The position numbers were made by a program, and so were the translations under genes. The notes beneath the pieces were generated by a model, which saw only the letters and a program-made list of their open reading frames with translations, made no database searches and was not told the origin of the DNA. From positions 62,001 to 126,000 of the forward strand of contig NZ_JAQWGS010000008.1 of the NCBI RefSeq assembly GCF_029238095.1: a DNA stretch of 64,000 bases, read 5' to 3'. Each line of letters opens with the position of its first letter. The stretch's first letter is position 1. Positions 46,196 to 54,923 of this stretch are shown here, one piece after another. This DNA is from Lacinutrix sp. (GTDB lineage: Bacteria; Bacteroidota; Bacteroidia; Flavobacteriales; Flavobacteriaceae).

Positions 46196-47887
46196 ATGCG
46201 CTGGACACTAAAACCAAAACCAAATCTTGAAACAGTACAGTTTTTGCAACACGCATTACAAGTAGAAGAAACTATTGCTTCTCTTTTAGTACAAAGAAGT
46301 ATAGAAACTTATGAGCAAGCCAAAGATTTTTTTAGACCTAGTTTAAACCATTTGCATGATCCTTTTTTAATGAAGGATATGCAAAAAGCAGTAGAACGCA
46401 TCCAAAAAGCAATAGAGAGCAACGAAAATATACTGGTTTATGGCGATTATGATGTGGATGGCACTACTGCTGTATCGTTAATGTCTTCCTATTTAAAAAG
46501 CGAATATCCAAATGTTGCCACATATATTCCAGATCGTTATAATGAAGGTTATGGTATTTCTTTTCAAGGTATAGATTTTGCCGAAGACAATAATTTTACC
46601 TTAATTATAGCATTAGATTGCGGCATAAAAGCTATAGATAAAATTAATTATGCGAAAGAAAAAAACATTGATTTTATAATTTGCGACCACCACAGACCAG
46701 GAGAACAAGTACCAAATGCCATTGCTGTTTTAGACCCAAAACAAAACGATTGTAACTATCCTTATAAAGAATTATGTGGCTGTGGTGTTGGTTTTAAACT
46801 CATTCAAGCATTAGCTTCAAAAAAAGGAAAAACCATTGATGATTTAGTAGAATATCTTGATTTAGTTGCTACAGCCATTGGAGCAGATATTGTTCCTATA
46901 ACTGGAGAAAATAGAATTTTGGCTTATTTTGGCTTACAAGTTATTAATACGCAACCTAGAGCTGGATTTAAAGCCATCATCAATCAAATTAAAAAAGAAA
47001 CGCTAACCATTACAGATGTTGTATTTATTATTGCACCAAGAATAAATGCTGCTGGACGAATGAAACATGGACAATATGCAGTAGATTTATTAACAGAAAC
47101 TAATGTACAAACAGCAGAAGTATACGCTAAAGAAATAGAGGATTTTAATACAGATAGACGTGAAGCAGATAAACAAATTACAATTGAAGCTCTTGAGCAT
47201 ATTGAAACGCAAAAAGAACAAGAAAGGTTTACTACTGTTGTTTATAGCCAAGACTGGCATAAAGGTGTTATTGGTATTGTTGCTAGTAGATTAATAGAAA
47301 CTTACTATAGACCAACTTTAGTTTTTACTAAAAGTGGCAATATGTTGGCTGCTTCTGCACGTTCTGTAAAAGGATTCGATGTTTACAATGCATTAGAAGC
47401 TTGTTCAGAATATATAGAGCAGTTTGGAGGTCATAAATATGCAGCAGGTTTAACACTTAAAGAAGAAAACTACGAAGCCTTTAAACAAAAATTTGAAGAC
47501 GTTGTAGAAAGCACAATCGACAAGAGATTGCTTACTCCAGAGATTAGTATAGATACTCAAATAGAGCTTAACGAGATCACACCAAAATTTTATAGAATTT
47601 TAAGCCAGTTTGCGCCATTTGGTCCAGGCAATATGTCACCAGTATTTATGAGTGATAATTTAGAAGATACAGGTTATGGCAAATGTGTTGGTGAAGACAA
47701 TAAACATTTACGACTAACCGTAAAACAGCCAAACAGCGATAAAATAGTGTGTATTGGTTTTGGTCTTGGAGACAAGCTAAATCTTATAAAAGATAAAAGG
47801 ACTTTTAAAGCTGCTTATTCTATTGATGAGAATGAGTGGAAAGGTAATGTGTTTTTACAATTAAAGTTGCGAGATATAAAAGAATAA
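46196..47887 (+). CDS. recJ: Single-stranded-DNA-specific exonuclease RecJ
   Basis: 5'-3' exonuclease of RecF-type recombination and mismatch repair. The 563-residue protein carries the DHH-family motifs DYDVDG at 84-89 and DHH at 164-166 (CDHHRPGE), plus the DHHA1 motif with GGHKYAAGL and a C-terminal OB-type domain. Length is typical. It starts 51 bases after osmC; a shared transcript is possible. Confidence 0.96.
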   Translation: MRWTLKPKPNLETVQFLQHALQVEETIASLLVQRSIETYEQAKDFFRPSLNHLHDPFLMKDMQKAVERIQKAIESNENILVYGDYDVDGTTAVSLMSSYLKSEYPNVATYIPDRYNEGYGISFQGIDFAEDNNFTLIIALDCGIKAIDKINYAKEKNIDFIICDHHRPGEQVPNAIAVLDPKQNDCNYPYKELCGCGVGFKLIQALASKKGKTIDDLVEYLDLVATAIGADIVPITGENRILAYFGLQVINTQPRAGFKAIINQIKKETLTITDVVFIIAPRINAAGRMKHGQYAVDLLTETNVQTAEVYAKEIEDFNTDRREADKQITIEALEHIETQKEQERFTTVVYSQDWHKGVIGIVASRLIETYYRPTLVFTKSGNMLAASARSVKGFDVYNALEACSEYIEQFGGHKYAAGLTLKEENYEAFKQKFEDVVESTIDKRLLTPEISIDTQIELNEITPKFYRILSQFAPFGPGNMSPVFMSDNLEDTGYGKCVGEDNKHLRLTVKQPNSDKIVCIGFGLGDKLNLIKDKRTFKAAYSIDENEWKGNVFLQLKLRDIKE

Positions 47888-47957
47888 TTATCTCTGTAAG
47901 GTTTTAAAAATCTGACAGGTATAAAAATAAGATTTAATAGTTTTCGTTAGAGTCTAT

Positions 47958-49061
47958 ATGAAACAAAAGATTACGCTACTTTTTCTCTTTTTCTTCGGAA
48001 GTATTACTGCTCAAAATTTGGTGTTAAATTCGAGTTTTGAAGAGTATATAGATTGCCCAAGAAACATTAGTTTTTTTCATTATAATGTTAAAGATTGGTC
48101 TATTCCAAATGAAGGAACTACTGACTATTTTAATTCTTGTGATGATAAAATGGATTTTAAAAATTTCAATGGAGAACAAGAAGCTAATTCAGGTAAGGGT
48201 TATGCAGGAATTTATGTTTACTCAAAACAAGATTATAGAGAATATATTCAAGGTGAATTAAAAGAAAAATTAAATAAAGAAGAACATTACAAAATTAGTT
48301 TTTATGTAAGTTTAGCAGAAAACTCATCTTTTTCTATTAATGATTTTGGTATTCTATTTATGCCAATGAGGTTAATGAATGTTCTATCACCAAAAGTTAT
48401 TGACGTTCAGAATTATAACAAACAAAAGTATAAGTCTAATTACGTTTCAACAAATAAAAAGTTGTTTTACTCTGATAAAGAAAACTGGATTAAAATAGAG
48501 ATTGATTATGTAGCTAATGGATTTGAAAAGTATTTTTCTTTAGGGAATTTTCAAACTAATAAAGAGGTTATTAAAGAAAGAGTAGTAAAGAAAAAGGGAC
48601 GATTTGCATATTATTATATAGATGATGTTACTGTGATACCAAGCGATTATAATAAAGAAGAAGAGCTTCAACCAAAAATAGAAGAAAAAATAGAAGAAAT
48701 TTTATTGGAGCCCGAAACAACCTACACTTTTAAAAACGTACTCTTTGATTTCGATAAAGCAGAACTTCTAAACACTTCTATTGAAGAATTAGATAAATTA
48801 AGCATTCATTTAAAAGAAAACAAAAGCCTTAACATCGAAATTTATGGACATACAGATAACGTTGGTTTAACAACAAGAAATAAAGAATTGTCTTTGCAAC
48901 GTGCAAAAGCTGTTTCAGAATATTTAATTTTAAAAGGATTAGAAAACGAAAGAATACAATGGTTTGGTTTTGGGAACTCTAAACCAGTGGTTGACAATAC
49001 TACCGAAGATAATAGAGCAAAAAACAGACGTGTTGAGTTTAAACTAATCAATAAAAACTAA
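47958..49061 (+). CDS. OmpA-family protein with N-terminal Bacteroidota domain
   Basis: The 367-residue exported protein has a signal peptide (ending SITAQ), a beta-rich N-terminal domain of the kind starting NLVLNSSFEEY (about 20-235), and a C-terminal OmpA peptidoglycan-binding domain (about 255-365: NVLFDFDKAELLN, IEIYGHTDNVGL, NRAKNRRVEFKL). It probably tethers the outer membrane to the wall or binds a surface ligand. It precedes an independently promoted MFS gene. Confidence 0.9.
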   Translation: MKQKITLLFLFFFGSITAQNLVLNSSFEEYIDCPRNISFFHYNVKDWSIPNEGTTDYFNSCDDKMDFKNFNGEQEANSGKGYAGIYVYSKQDYREYIQGELKEKLNKEEHYKISFYVSLAENSSFSINDFGILFMPMRLMNVLSPKVIDVQNYNKQKYKSNYVSTNKKLFYSDKENWIKIEIDYVANGFEKYFSLGNFQTNKEVIKERVVKKKGRFAYYYIDDVTVIPSDYNKEEELQPKIEEKIEEILLEPETTYTFKNVLFDFDKAELLNTSIEELDKLSIHLKENKSLNIEIYGHTDNVGLTTRNKELSLQRAKAVSEYLILKGLENERIQWFGFGNSKPVVDNTTEDNRAKNRRVEFKLINKN

Positions 49062-49081
49062 AATAAGAGCAATCCTTATTA

Positions 49082-49089
49082 TACTTTTG
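49082..49089 (+). promoter_or_regulatory. -7 box for MFS gene
   Basis: TACTTTTG matches TAnnTTTG and lies 29 bases before the ATG at 49119. Confidence 0.55.
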
Positions 49090-49118
49090 TGCTAAACCAA
49101 AAATAGCCATAACTGTTT

Positions 49119-50378
49119 ATGTCTAAAAACGATCCATACGCTGCACTTCGCTTTAAGGAATTTAACCTCTTTTTGCTCATGCGCTTTTTTCTGGTTTTTG
49201 CTTGGTCTATGCAATTTGTCGTTATAGAATGGCAAGTGTATGCTTTAACAAAAGACCCTTTATCTCTAGGAATTATTGGTTTAATGGAAATTATTCCTGC
49301 TTTTACCATGGCATTATTTGCTGGACACATTGTAGACCAAAGCGAAAAAAGAAACCTATTAGCAATATGTATTGGAGCTTTTTCGGTTATTAGCTTTGGT
49401 TTGTTTTGGTTAACAACTAAAGAAATATCAGAGACTTGGTCTACTAATGTTATTTTATATTCTATATATGCATTGGTGTTTTTTGGTGGTTTTTTACGTT
49501 CATTTTTTGGTCCTATTATTTTTTCTCTTATTGCTTTAATTGTCCCAAAAAAAACCTATCCTAATGCTGCCACTTGGAGTAGTTCTACTTGGCAAATGTC
49601 TAGAGTATTAGGTGTAGCTTTTGCTGGTTTCGCTATTAGTTGGTTAGGTGTGCATTGGTCGCTATGTGTTATTTTTATTTTAGTAATAACCTCACTATTA
49701 CTAGTGTTTAAAATTTCTAAAAAACCAATATTAAACACTAAAATAGGCGAACCTATTTTACAAAGCTTGAAAGAAGGTGTTAACTATGTGTTTAAAACCA
49801 AAGCTATTTTAGGCGCATTAACTCTAGATATGGTTTCTGTATTATTTGGAGGAGCTGTAGCACTTTTAGCAGTTTTTGCACAAGATATTTTAAAAGTTGG
49901 TCCAAGAGGTTTTGGTATTTTAGTAGCTGCGCCTTCTGTAGGTGCGTTTTTAACCATGTTGGTAACCGCTTACATTCCTATTAGTAAAAATGCAGGTGTA
50001 AAATTACTAGTTGCTATTTTTGGTTTTGGTATCTGTATTATTGTTTTTGGATTATCTACTTCTTTCTGGATTTCGGTAGTTGCCTTGTTTTTTAGTGGTG
50101 TAACAGATGGTGTTTCTATGGTAATTAGACAAACCATTCTTCAGCTTAAAACACCAGATAGCATGCGTGGTCGCGTGTCTTCAGTAAACTCCATGTTTGT
50201 TGGCTCTTCTAACGAGCTTGGTGCTTTCGAGAGCGGTGTAACTGCAAAACTTATGGGAACAGCAACTGCTGTTGTATTTGGTGGCACCATGACGCTAATT
50301 ACTGTTATAACAACTGCTTTAGTCTCTCCAACATTTAGGAAATTAGATTTAACTAAAGACTTCGAGGCTAACGATTAA
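49119..50378 (+). CDS. MFS transporter (enterobactin-exporter-like group)
   Basis: The 419-residue inner-membrane protein has twelve predicted helices. The N-terminal YALTKDPLSLGIIGLMEIIP and the loop-2 region AGHIVDQSEKRNLL are typical of the EntS-like MFS group. A typical MFS late-helix segment follows (TPDSMRGRVSSVNSMFVGSS). Substrate is unknown; no siderophore genes are nearby. Confidence 0.92.
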   Translation: MSKNDPYAALRFKEFNLFLLMRFFLVFAWSMQFVVIEWQVYALTKDPLSLGIIGLMEIIPAFTMALFAGHIVDQSEKRNLLAICIGAFSVISFGLFWLTTKEISETWSTNVILYSIYALVFFGGFLRSFFGPIIFSLIALIVPKKTYPNAATWSSSTWQMSRVLGVAFAGFAISWLGVHWSLCVIFILVITSLLLVFKISKKPILNTKIGEPILQSLKEGVNYVFKTKAILGALTLDMVSVLFGGAVALLAVFAQDILKVGPRGFGILVAAPSVGAFLTMLVTAYIPISKNAGVKLLVAIFGFGICIIVFGLSTSFWISVVALFFSGVTDGVSMVIRQTILQLKTPDSMRGRVSSVNSMFVGSSNELGAFESGVTAKLMGTATAVVFGGTMTLITVITTALVSPTFRKLDLTKDFEAND

Positions 50379-50402
50379 TATTAATTACCTCTAAAATTCT
50401 CT

Positions 50403-50410
50403 TATCTTTG
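50403..50410 (+). promoter_or_regulatory. -7 box for peptidoglycan-binding protein gene
   Basis: TATCTTTG, an exact TAnnTTTG match, lies 40 bases before the ATG at 50451. Confidence 0.65.
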
Positions 50411-50450
50411 CCTACAGTTAAAGCACTTAATCAACCAATTTAAGTAACTA

Positions 50451-51110
50451 ATGAAAAAAATACTACTCTTTATTCTAGCTGTTATTGTTCTAATATTTGC
50501 TTATTCAGAATACAAAGATTACCAGCGTTTTCATCCTGATAACGCTAATATAAAAATAGCAAAAGGCTTTGATGTAAATTATCATGATCAAGAAACTGTT
50601 TTTAATTATTATAATGCTGTAGAAGCTGCAAATAATTATATGCAAATGCAATGGAGTGTAAATGAAATTGATGTAAGAAGTCCTGAAAATGACGATGAAG
50701 AAACCAAACTAGCTGTTGCAGAATACGGAAAGAAAGTAGCAAAAGTAAACTATTATAAAGCTATTTTACAACAGTCTGAAGAATTAAAAAGCCAAGGCTT
50801 AACTAACGAGGATATTAAAAATTTTGAAACTAAAGACCTTTCTGTTACAGATTATAATAAAGCAAAACGTGCTTTAAAAGAAAAACAAATGTTATTAAAA
50901 ATGATGCCAGTAAAAGCTATGTTAGCTGGCGAAAAAAGTGCATTTGTTTACGAATTACAAAAACTATTAGTTAAAAAAGGATTTGCAATTCCTGTAGATG
51001 GTGTTTTCGAGAGTATTACTTCCGATGCCATAAAAAGTTTTGAAAAACAAAACAATTTATTTCCAGATGGAAAAATTGATGTTATAACTTTAGAAGCGTT
51101 AATGGATTAA
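50451..51110 (+). CDS. Membrane-anchored peptidoglycan-binding (PG_binding_1) protein
   Basis: The 219-residue protein has an N-terminal signal or anchor helix (residues 3-20), a central charged helical region, and a C-terminal PG_binding_1 three-helix domain (about 155-219: YELQKLLVKKGFAIPVDGVF and SDAIKSFEKQNNL). It probably sits in the periplasm. No catalytic domain is attached. Its TAA overlaps the stop of convergent lpxH in a TTAA palindrome. Confidence 0.85.
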   Translation: MKKILLFILAVIVLIFAYSEYKDYQRFHPDNANIKIAKGFDVNYHDQETVFNYYNAVEAANNYMQMQWSVNEIDVRSPENDDEETKLAVAEYGKKVAKVNYYKAILQQSEELKSQGLTNEDIKNFETKDLSVTDYNKAKRALKEKQMLLKMMPVKAMLAGEKSAFVYELQKLLVKKGFAIPVDGVFESITSDAIKSFEKQNNLFPDGKIDVITLEALMD

Positions 51111-51859
51111 TATTCTTTAAGTTCCATAGTCTCACCATTAAAAACAGCGTAAGTATAATAACCAACCCAATCGCCTAGGTTTATATATCTTGAGGTATCG
51201 TTTAATTTAATATCTAAAGGTAAATGTCTGTGACCAAAAACAAAGAAATCTCTATGTTTGGTTTCTAATTTACGTTTACAATATTGTGCTAACCACTCGT
51301 TATCTTCACCTAAAAACTTAGCATCGTCATCACCAGAAATTAATTTATTTTTTACAGATAGGTATTGTGCAATTCGCACTCCAAAATCTGGATGAATCCA
51401 ACGGTATAACCATTGAAAAAACGGATTGGTAAACACCTTTTTCATACGTTTATAACCCTTATCTCCTGGTCCTAAACCATCGCCATGACCAATAAAAAAA
51501 GTAGTAGTATTAAAAGTATATTCTTGTGGTTTGTGGTATACTGGAATGTTTAGTTCTTCTTCAAAATAGCCATTCATCCATAAATCATGGTTTCCTACAA
51601 AATAATAAATAGGAATTCCAGAATCGCTAATTTCTGCTAACTTGCCAAGTGTTCTTGTAAAACCTTTAGGAACAACAGTTTTATATTCCATCCACATATC
51701 GAACAAATCGCCTAATAGAAAAATTGCTGCTGCGTCTTCTTTTATGTGATCTAACCAAGCTACAAATTTTTGTTCACGCGGAAACGATTGCTCTTTTGTT
51801 GGAGCACCTAGATGATTATCTGAAGCGAAATATATTTTCTTTCCTTTAGGAATTTGCAT
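51107..51859 (-). CDS. lpxH: UDP-2,3-diacylglucosamine diphosphatase
   Basis: Cleaves UDP-2,3-diacylglucosamine to lipid X in lipid A synthesis. The 250-residue metallophosphoesterase shows all metal motifs: Asp14-x-His16 (ASDNHLG), GDLFDMW, GNHD (FVGNHDLWM), GHGDG and GHRH. I start it at the ATG at 51859; the frame to 51898 adds 13 hydrophobic residues that are not family-like. The protein is a little longer than E. coli LpxH but typical for the phylum. Confidence 0.92.
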   Translation of the reverse strand: MQIPKGKKIYFASDNHLGAPTKEQSFPREQKFVAWLDHIKEDAAAIFLLGDLFDMWMEYKTVVPKGFTRTLGKLAEISDSGIPIYYFVGNHDLWMNGYFEEELNIPVYHKPQEYTFNTTTFFIGHGDGLGPGDKGYKRMKKVFTNPFFQWLYRWIHPDFGVRIAQYLSVKNKLISGDDDAKFLGEDNEWLAQYCKRKLETKHRDFFVFGHRHLPLDIKLNDTSRYINLGDWVGYYTYAVFNGETMELKEY

Positions 51860-51950
51860 GTTGTAAATATAATTAATTCCTACAAAGGCAAAAACCACTT
51901 ATTAAATAAACAATTGCCTTTGTTTTTAGTTAAAGAATATAAAAGTAAAC

Positions 51951-52023
51951 GCGTTAAGGATTGAGGCTTTGTTGAAGCTCCTCTTAGAGAGCGACTGCCG
52001 AAAGCCTGACCTTTAGGTAACGC
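51951..52023 (+). ncRNA. Structured RNA element with three stems, resembling a repeated Flavobacteriia intergenic motif
   Basis: About 73 bases fold as: outer stem GCGTTA (51951-51956) with TAACGC (52018-52023); inner stem AGGCTTT (51964-51970) with AAAGCCT (52001-52007), carrying a GCTC/GAGC hairpin; and a small ACC-TTTA-GGT hairpin at 52009-52018, which competes with the outer stem for its last base. The sequence is more GC-rich than its surroundings. I recall very similar elements (GCGTTA-GGATTGA start, AAAGCC-GACC middle, AACGCC end) in many Flavobacteriia intergenic regions; the Rfam Flavo-1 motif is a possible identity, not checked. It lies between lpxH and queD, both on the minus strand. 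Strand is uncertain because the stems are symmetric. Confidence 0.5.
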
Positions 52024-52036
52024 CTAAATTATTTTT

Positions 52037-52486
52037 TTAGTTTTCACTCGCATACCACTCTGCATAAGAACTGTCCGTTTCTTGTAGTTTTAAAGAATGT
52101 AGTTGTATGTTTTCTGGTAAACGTTTTTGAATTTTTTTAGCAAAATCAATAACCATCATTTCGCTTGTTGGTTGGTAATCTACCAATAATACGTTGTGTC
52201 CTCTATCACTAAGTTCTTTAGCTAATTCTACGTGTGGTGTATTTTTATTAAAAACCGTTGCATGGTCAAAAACCTCAACGATTTCTTCTTTCACAATTTT
52301 TTTTAAATCTGTAAAATCTATTACCATACCAAACTTAACGTTTGTGTTATCTGATATTGGTCTTCCAAAAACGGTTACAGACAATTTATAACTGTGTCCA
52401 TGTACATTTTTACATTTTCCGTCGTAACCATAAAGTGCGTGGCCAGTTTCGAAAGAGAAAAGCTTTGTAATACGTATATTTCCCAT
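52037..52486 (-). CDS. queD: 6-carboxytetrahydropterin synthase (QueD family)
   Basis: Makes 6-carboxy-tetrahydropterin for queuosine/deazapurine synthesis. The 149-residue protein has zinc ligands His16 (ETGHALYG), His29 and His31 (NVHGHSYK) and the catalytic cysteine Cys25. Its ATG overlaps the stop of a 33-residue upstream gene in TAATG, so translation is probably coupled. A 6-pyruvoyl-tetrahydropterin synthase role is less likely in this phylum. Confidence 0.93.
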   Translation of the reverse strand: MGNIRITKLFSFETGHALYGYDGKCKNVHGHSYKLSVTVFGRPISDNTNVKFGMVIDFTDLKKIVKEEIVEVFDHATVFNKNTPHVELAKELSDRGHNVLLVDYQPTSEMMVIDFAKKIQKRLPENIQLHSLKLQETDSSYAEWYASEN

Positions 52487-52587
52487 TATCTACGGTTTCT
52501 GTATCTGTTAACTAAGTATATTATAATGAGAACAAAAGCTAATATTGCAAAAAAACCTTGTCCTCCTAAATAATTTAATATTTCCAT
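52486..52587 (-). CDS. 33-residue single-helix membrane protein coupled to queD
   Basis: A short frame encodes MEILNYLGGQGFFAILAFVL followed by IIIYLVNRYRNRR and TAA. It has one clear transmembrane helix (residues about 11-27) and a positively charged C-terminal tail, so a C-in orientation is likely. The stop overlaps the queD start codon in TAATG, which strongly suggests real translation and coupling. I do not recognise a family, and function is unknown. Confidence 0.6.
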   Translation of the reverse strand: MEILNYLGGQGFFAILAFVLIIIYLVNRYRNRR

Positions 52588-52613
52588 AAATTTATAATGC
52601 TAAAACACCAAAG

Positions 52614-53948
52614 TTAATTCTTTTGTGATAGTGGTAAAAATTCTTTTCTAAATTTTATTATTAATGGCAAACCTCGAGCTAAAATCCAAAAGGTGAGTGC
52701 TATAAAAATACCCGTTAATTTTAAATTATTTTGATCAAAAAAGTATAATAATGGTAAAAATACAAGAAATGTAGAAAATATAAGAAGGTTTCTAAGGTCT
52801 TTCATTTTGCCTAAACCTTTAAACATACCATCGAAAATAAAGGCTAAAGCACACAATGGTTGCATAGCTAAAACAATCCAAAACACATTATAAAATTGTT
52901 TTAAAACTTGTGGGTCTTTAGTAAAAACATGACCGATAGGATAGTACATTACGGCACCTATAATAGCTATTATTAATCCAATAATAACACCAAATTTAAT
53001 TAATTTGTTACTTAAAGTTATGAGTTTACTATACTCTTTTCCACCTAATAATTTTCCTGACAAAATATTACCTGCGCTCGCATAACCATCGATTAAGAAA
53101 GCTCCTAAAAACCATAAGTTTATTGCTATAGTGTAGGCTGCAATGTATTCTGCACCATAACCAGTTGCATATCTTGTTGCAAAATACAAGGTAATATTTA
53201 GAGCTAATGTTCTTATAATTAAATTACCAATCATTATTAAAAAACGCTTAATCTCTTTATTAAAAGGAAAGCTTATTAATAATGGAATATCTGTTTTTTT
53301 ATGTAAATAGTAAGCGGAAAGTAATGCCATTAAAAACTGTGCTATAACACTTGCATAGGCTGCACCTTCAATATGCATTGCAGGAATAACATCTGCTACT
53401 CCATATACTAAAACAAAATCTAATATAATATTGGCCAATGCACCAATTATAGCAATTACCATTGGGTAATACGTGTTCTGCAGACCTCTAAAAACACCAA
53501 AAACAGCAATTGTAAATAGTGTAAAAGGAAAACCAAAAACACGAATTCTATAGTAGGACATCGAGTAATCTAAAATAATATCTGAAGCGTTATAAAGTTT
53601 AAAAATAGACTCTGCAAACGGATAAGTGCCAATAATAATTAACACGCTTAAAGAGGTAATAATAAATATAGCTTGAGCTGGAAGGTTTTTAACTTTATCT
53701 AACTTATTCGCTCCTAAATATTGTGAAACTATTGAAGAAATAGAACTTCTTGTTTGCCCAAAAACCCATATTAACATCGATAAAAAGACAGAAACAATAC
53801 CTACAGCAGCTAAAGACTCTGTAGCATTAAAATCTACATTTCTAACAATTGCAGTATCTGTTAAAGAGAGTATTGGCTCCGAAACACCAGATATAAGCGC
53901 AGGAATAGCTAATTTATTAATATGTTTTAAGCTAATATTTGTACTCAA
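52614..53948 (-). CDS. MATE-family efflux transporter
   Basis: The 444-residue inner-membrane protein has twelve predicted helices in two MatE repeats, with typical segments KLAIPALISGVSEPILSLTDTAIV near the N-terminus and ALANIILDFVLVYGV in the middle. These carriers export drugs or metabolites by H+ or Na+ antiport; the substrate is unknown. The start is a TTG codon (TTGAGTACA) with no in-frame ATG nearby, and the reading MSTNISLKHINKLAIP is a natural family N-terminus. Confidence 0.92.
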   Translation of the reverse strand: MSTNISLKHINKLAIPALISGVSEPILSLTDTAIVRNVDFNATESLAAVGIVSVFLSMLIWVFGQTRSSISSIVSQYLGANKLDKVKNLPAQAIFIITSLSVLIIIGTYPFAESIFKLYNASDIILDYSMSYYRIRVFGFPFTLFTIAVFGVFRGLQNTYYPMVIAIIGALANIILDFVLVYGVADVIPAMHIEGAAYASVIAQFLMALLSAYYLHKKTDIPLLISFPFNKEIKRFLIMIGNLIIRTLALNITLYFATRYATGYGAEYIAAYTIAINLWFLGAFLIDGYASAGNILSGKLLGGKEYSKLITLSNKLIKFGVIIGLIIAIIGAVMYYPIGHVFTKDPQVLKQFYNVFWIVLAMQPLCALAFIFDGMFKGLGKMKDLRNLLIFSTFLVFLPLLYFFDQNNLKLTGIFIALTFWILARGLPLIIKFRKEFLPLSQKN

Positions 53949-54002
53949 AATGAATTTGATTTTTAGTCTTAGCGAAGGTCGGAAGATTTAGTATAAAAAC
54001 TG

Positions 54003-54010
54003 TATTTTTG
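54003..54010 (+). promoter_or_regulatory. -7 box for universal stress gene
   Basis: TATTTTTG matches TAnnTTTG and ends 28 bases before the ATG at 54039. It may also serve the tRNA-Ala gene downstream. Confidence 0.6.
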
Positions 54011-54038
54011 TAGCCTAAATACTTATTAAAATTACACC

Positions 54039-54837
54039 ATGAAAAATATTTTAGTTCCTGTAGGATCGTCAAAGAACGCTAAAAGCCATCTACAATACGC
54101 TGTAGATTTTGCTAGCGCAACCAGGTGCTAAGCTTTATGTTGTTCAAGTTTATAATGTGTATACTAAAGCAGGAACGATGATAAAAGTAGACCATATTAT
54201 AGAAAGAGAAAGCAAAGCGTTTTTAGAGCACCATGTGGCACAAATAGAACACAAAGGTGTAGAGATTGTAACAAAAACTTTTAAAGGAAAATTGGTTAAC
54301 ACCATAGATTTGGTTTGTAAAGCTTTTGATATAGATCTAATAATTTTAGAGCCCAGAACAAATTCTATTAAAGACGAAGTGTATTTAGGTAAAACATCTG
54401 GTAAAATTATAAAACAAACTAATATTCCTGCCTTAATAATACCAGAAGGCTATGTGTTTAAGCCTATTTCGTCTATTTTATTAGCACTAAAATCTGCAAT
54501 TATTAAAAAGAAAGAAGCCTTAACAACTTTAAAAACCGTGAAAGACGATTTTAATTCGGTAGTAAATTTGTTATTAGTAAAAACTCCTTTTTATAATGAA
54601 GGCGATTTTGATGTTACTATCGAGTTAAAAAATATAGTAACTAGTATCACAAAATCTGAAAACCCAACAACTTACCAAGGTGTTTTAGAACATTATAAAA
54701 CAACAAACCCTGATATGCTGTGTGTTGTAAGACGTAGGCGTGGTTTTTTTGGAAAACTCTGGGAGAAGAATGTGGTCTTAAAAAAAGATTTTCATATTTC
54801 TCAGTTTCCTGTTTTAGTTCTTAGTGGTTTAAAATAA
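54039..54837 (+). pseudogene. Universal stress protein (UspA) gene with a frameshift
   Basis: The ATG at 54039 opens a normal Usp start (MKNILVPVGSSKNAKSHLQY) that runs out of frame after AVDFAS, near 54105-54115; the rest (PGAKLYVVQVYNVY and on to LVLSGLK, about 240 residues) is intact in the +1 frame. Removing one base in AGCGCAACC restores a continuous protein of about 265 residues. Tandem or extended Usp proteins are common in Flavobacteriia. The lesion may be real or a base-call error; otherwise the frame is well preserved. Confidence 0.8.
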
Positions 54838-54842
54838 AATTT

Positions 54843-54916
54843 GGGGCATTAGCTCATTTGGCTAGAGCGCTACGCTGGCAGCGTAGAGGCGATCGGTTCG
54901 AATCCGATATGCTCCA
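54843..54916 (+). tRNA. tRNA-Ala (anticodon GGC)
   Basis: A full cloverleaf is visible: acceptor GGGGCAT with ATGCTCC, including the alanine identity pair G3-U70; D stem GCTC/GAGC; anticodon stem CTACG/CGTAG with loop CTGGCAG; T stem ATCGG/CCGAT with TTCGAAT. The discriminator is A and CCA is not encoded. Confidence 0.98.
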
Positions 54917-54923
54917 CTTTTAA

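Noticed and set aside
51951-52023. Reading the 52 kb hairpins as a rho-independent terminator
   Set aside because: No T tract follows the stems on either strand, and the fold has several stems.
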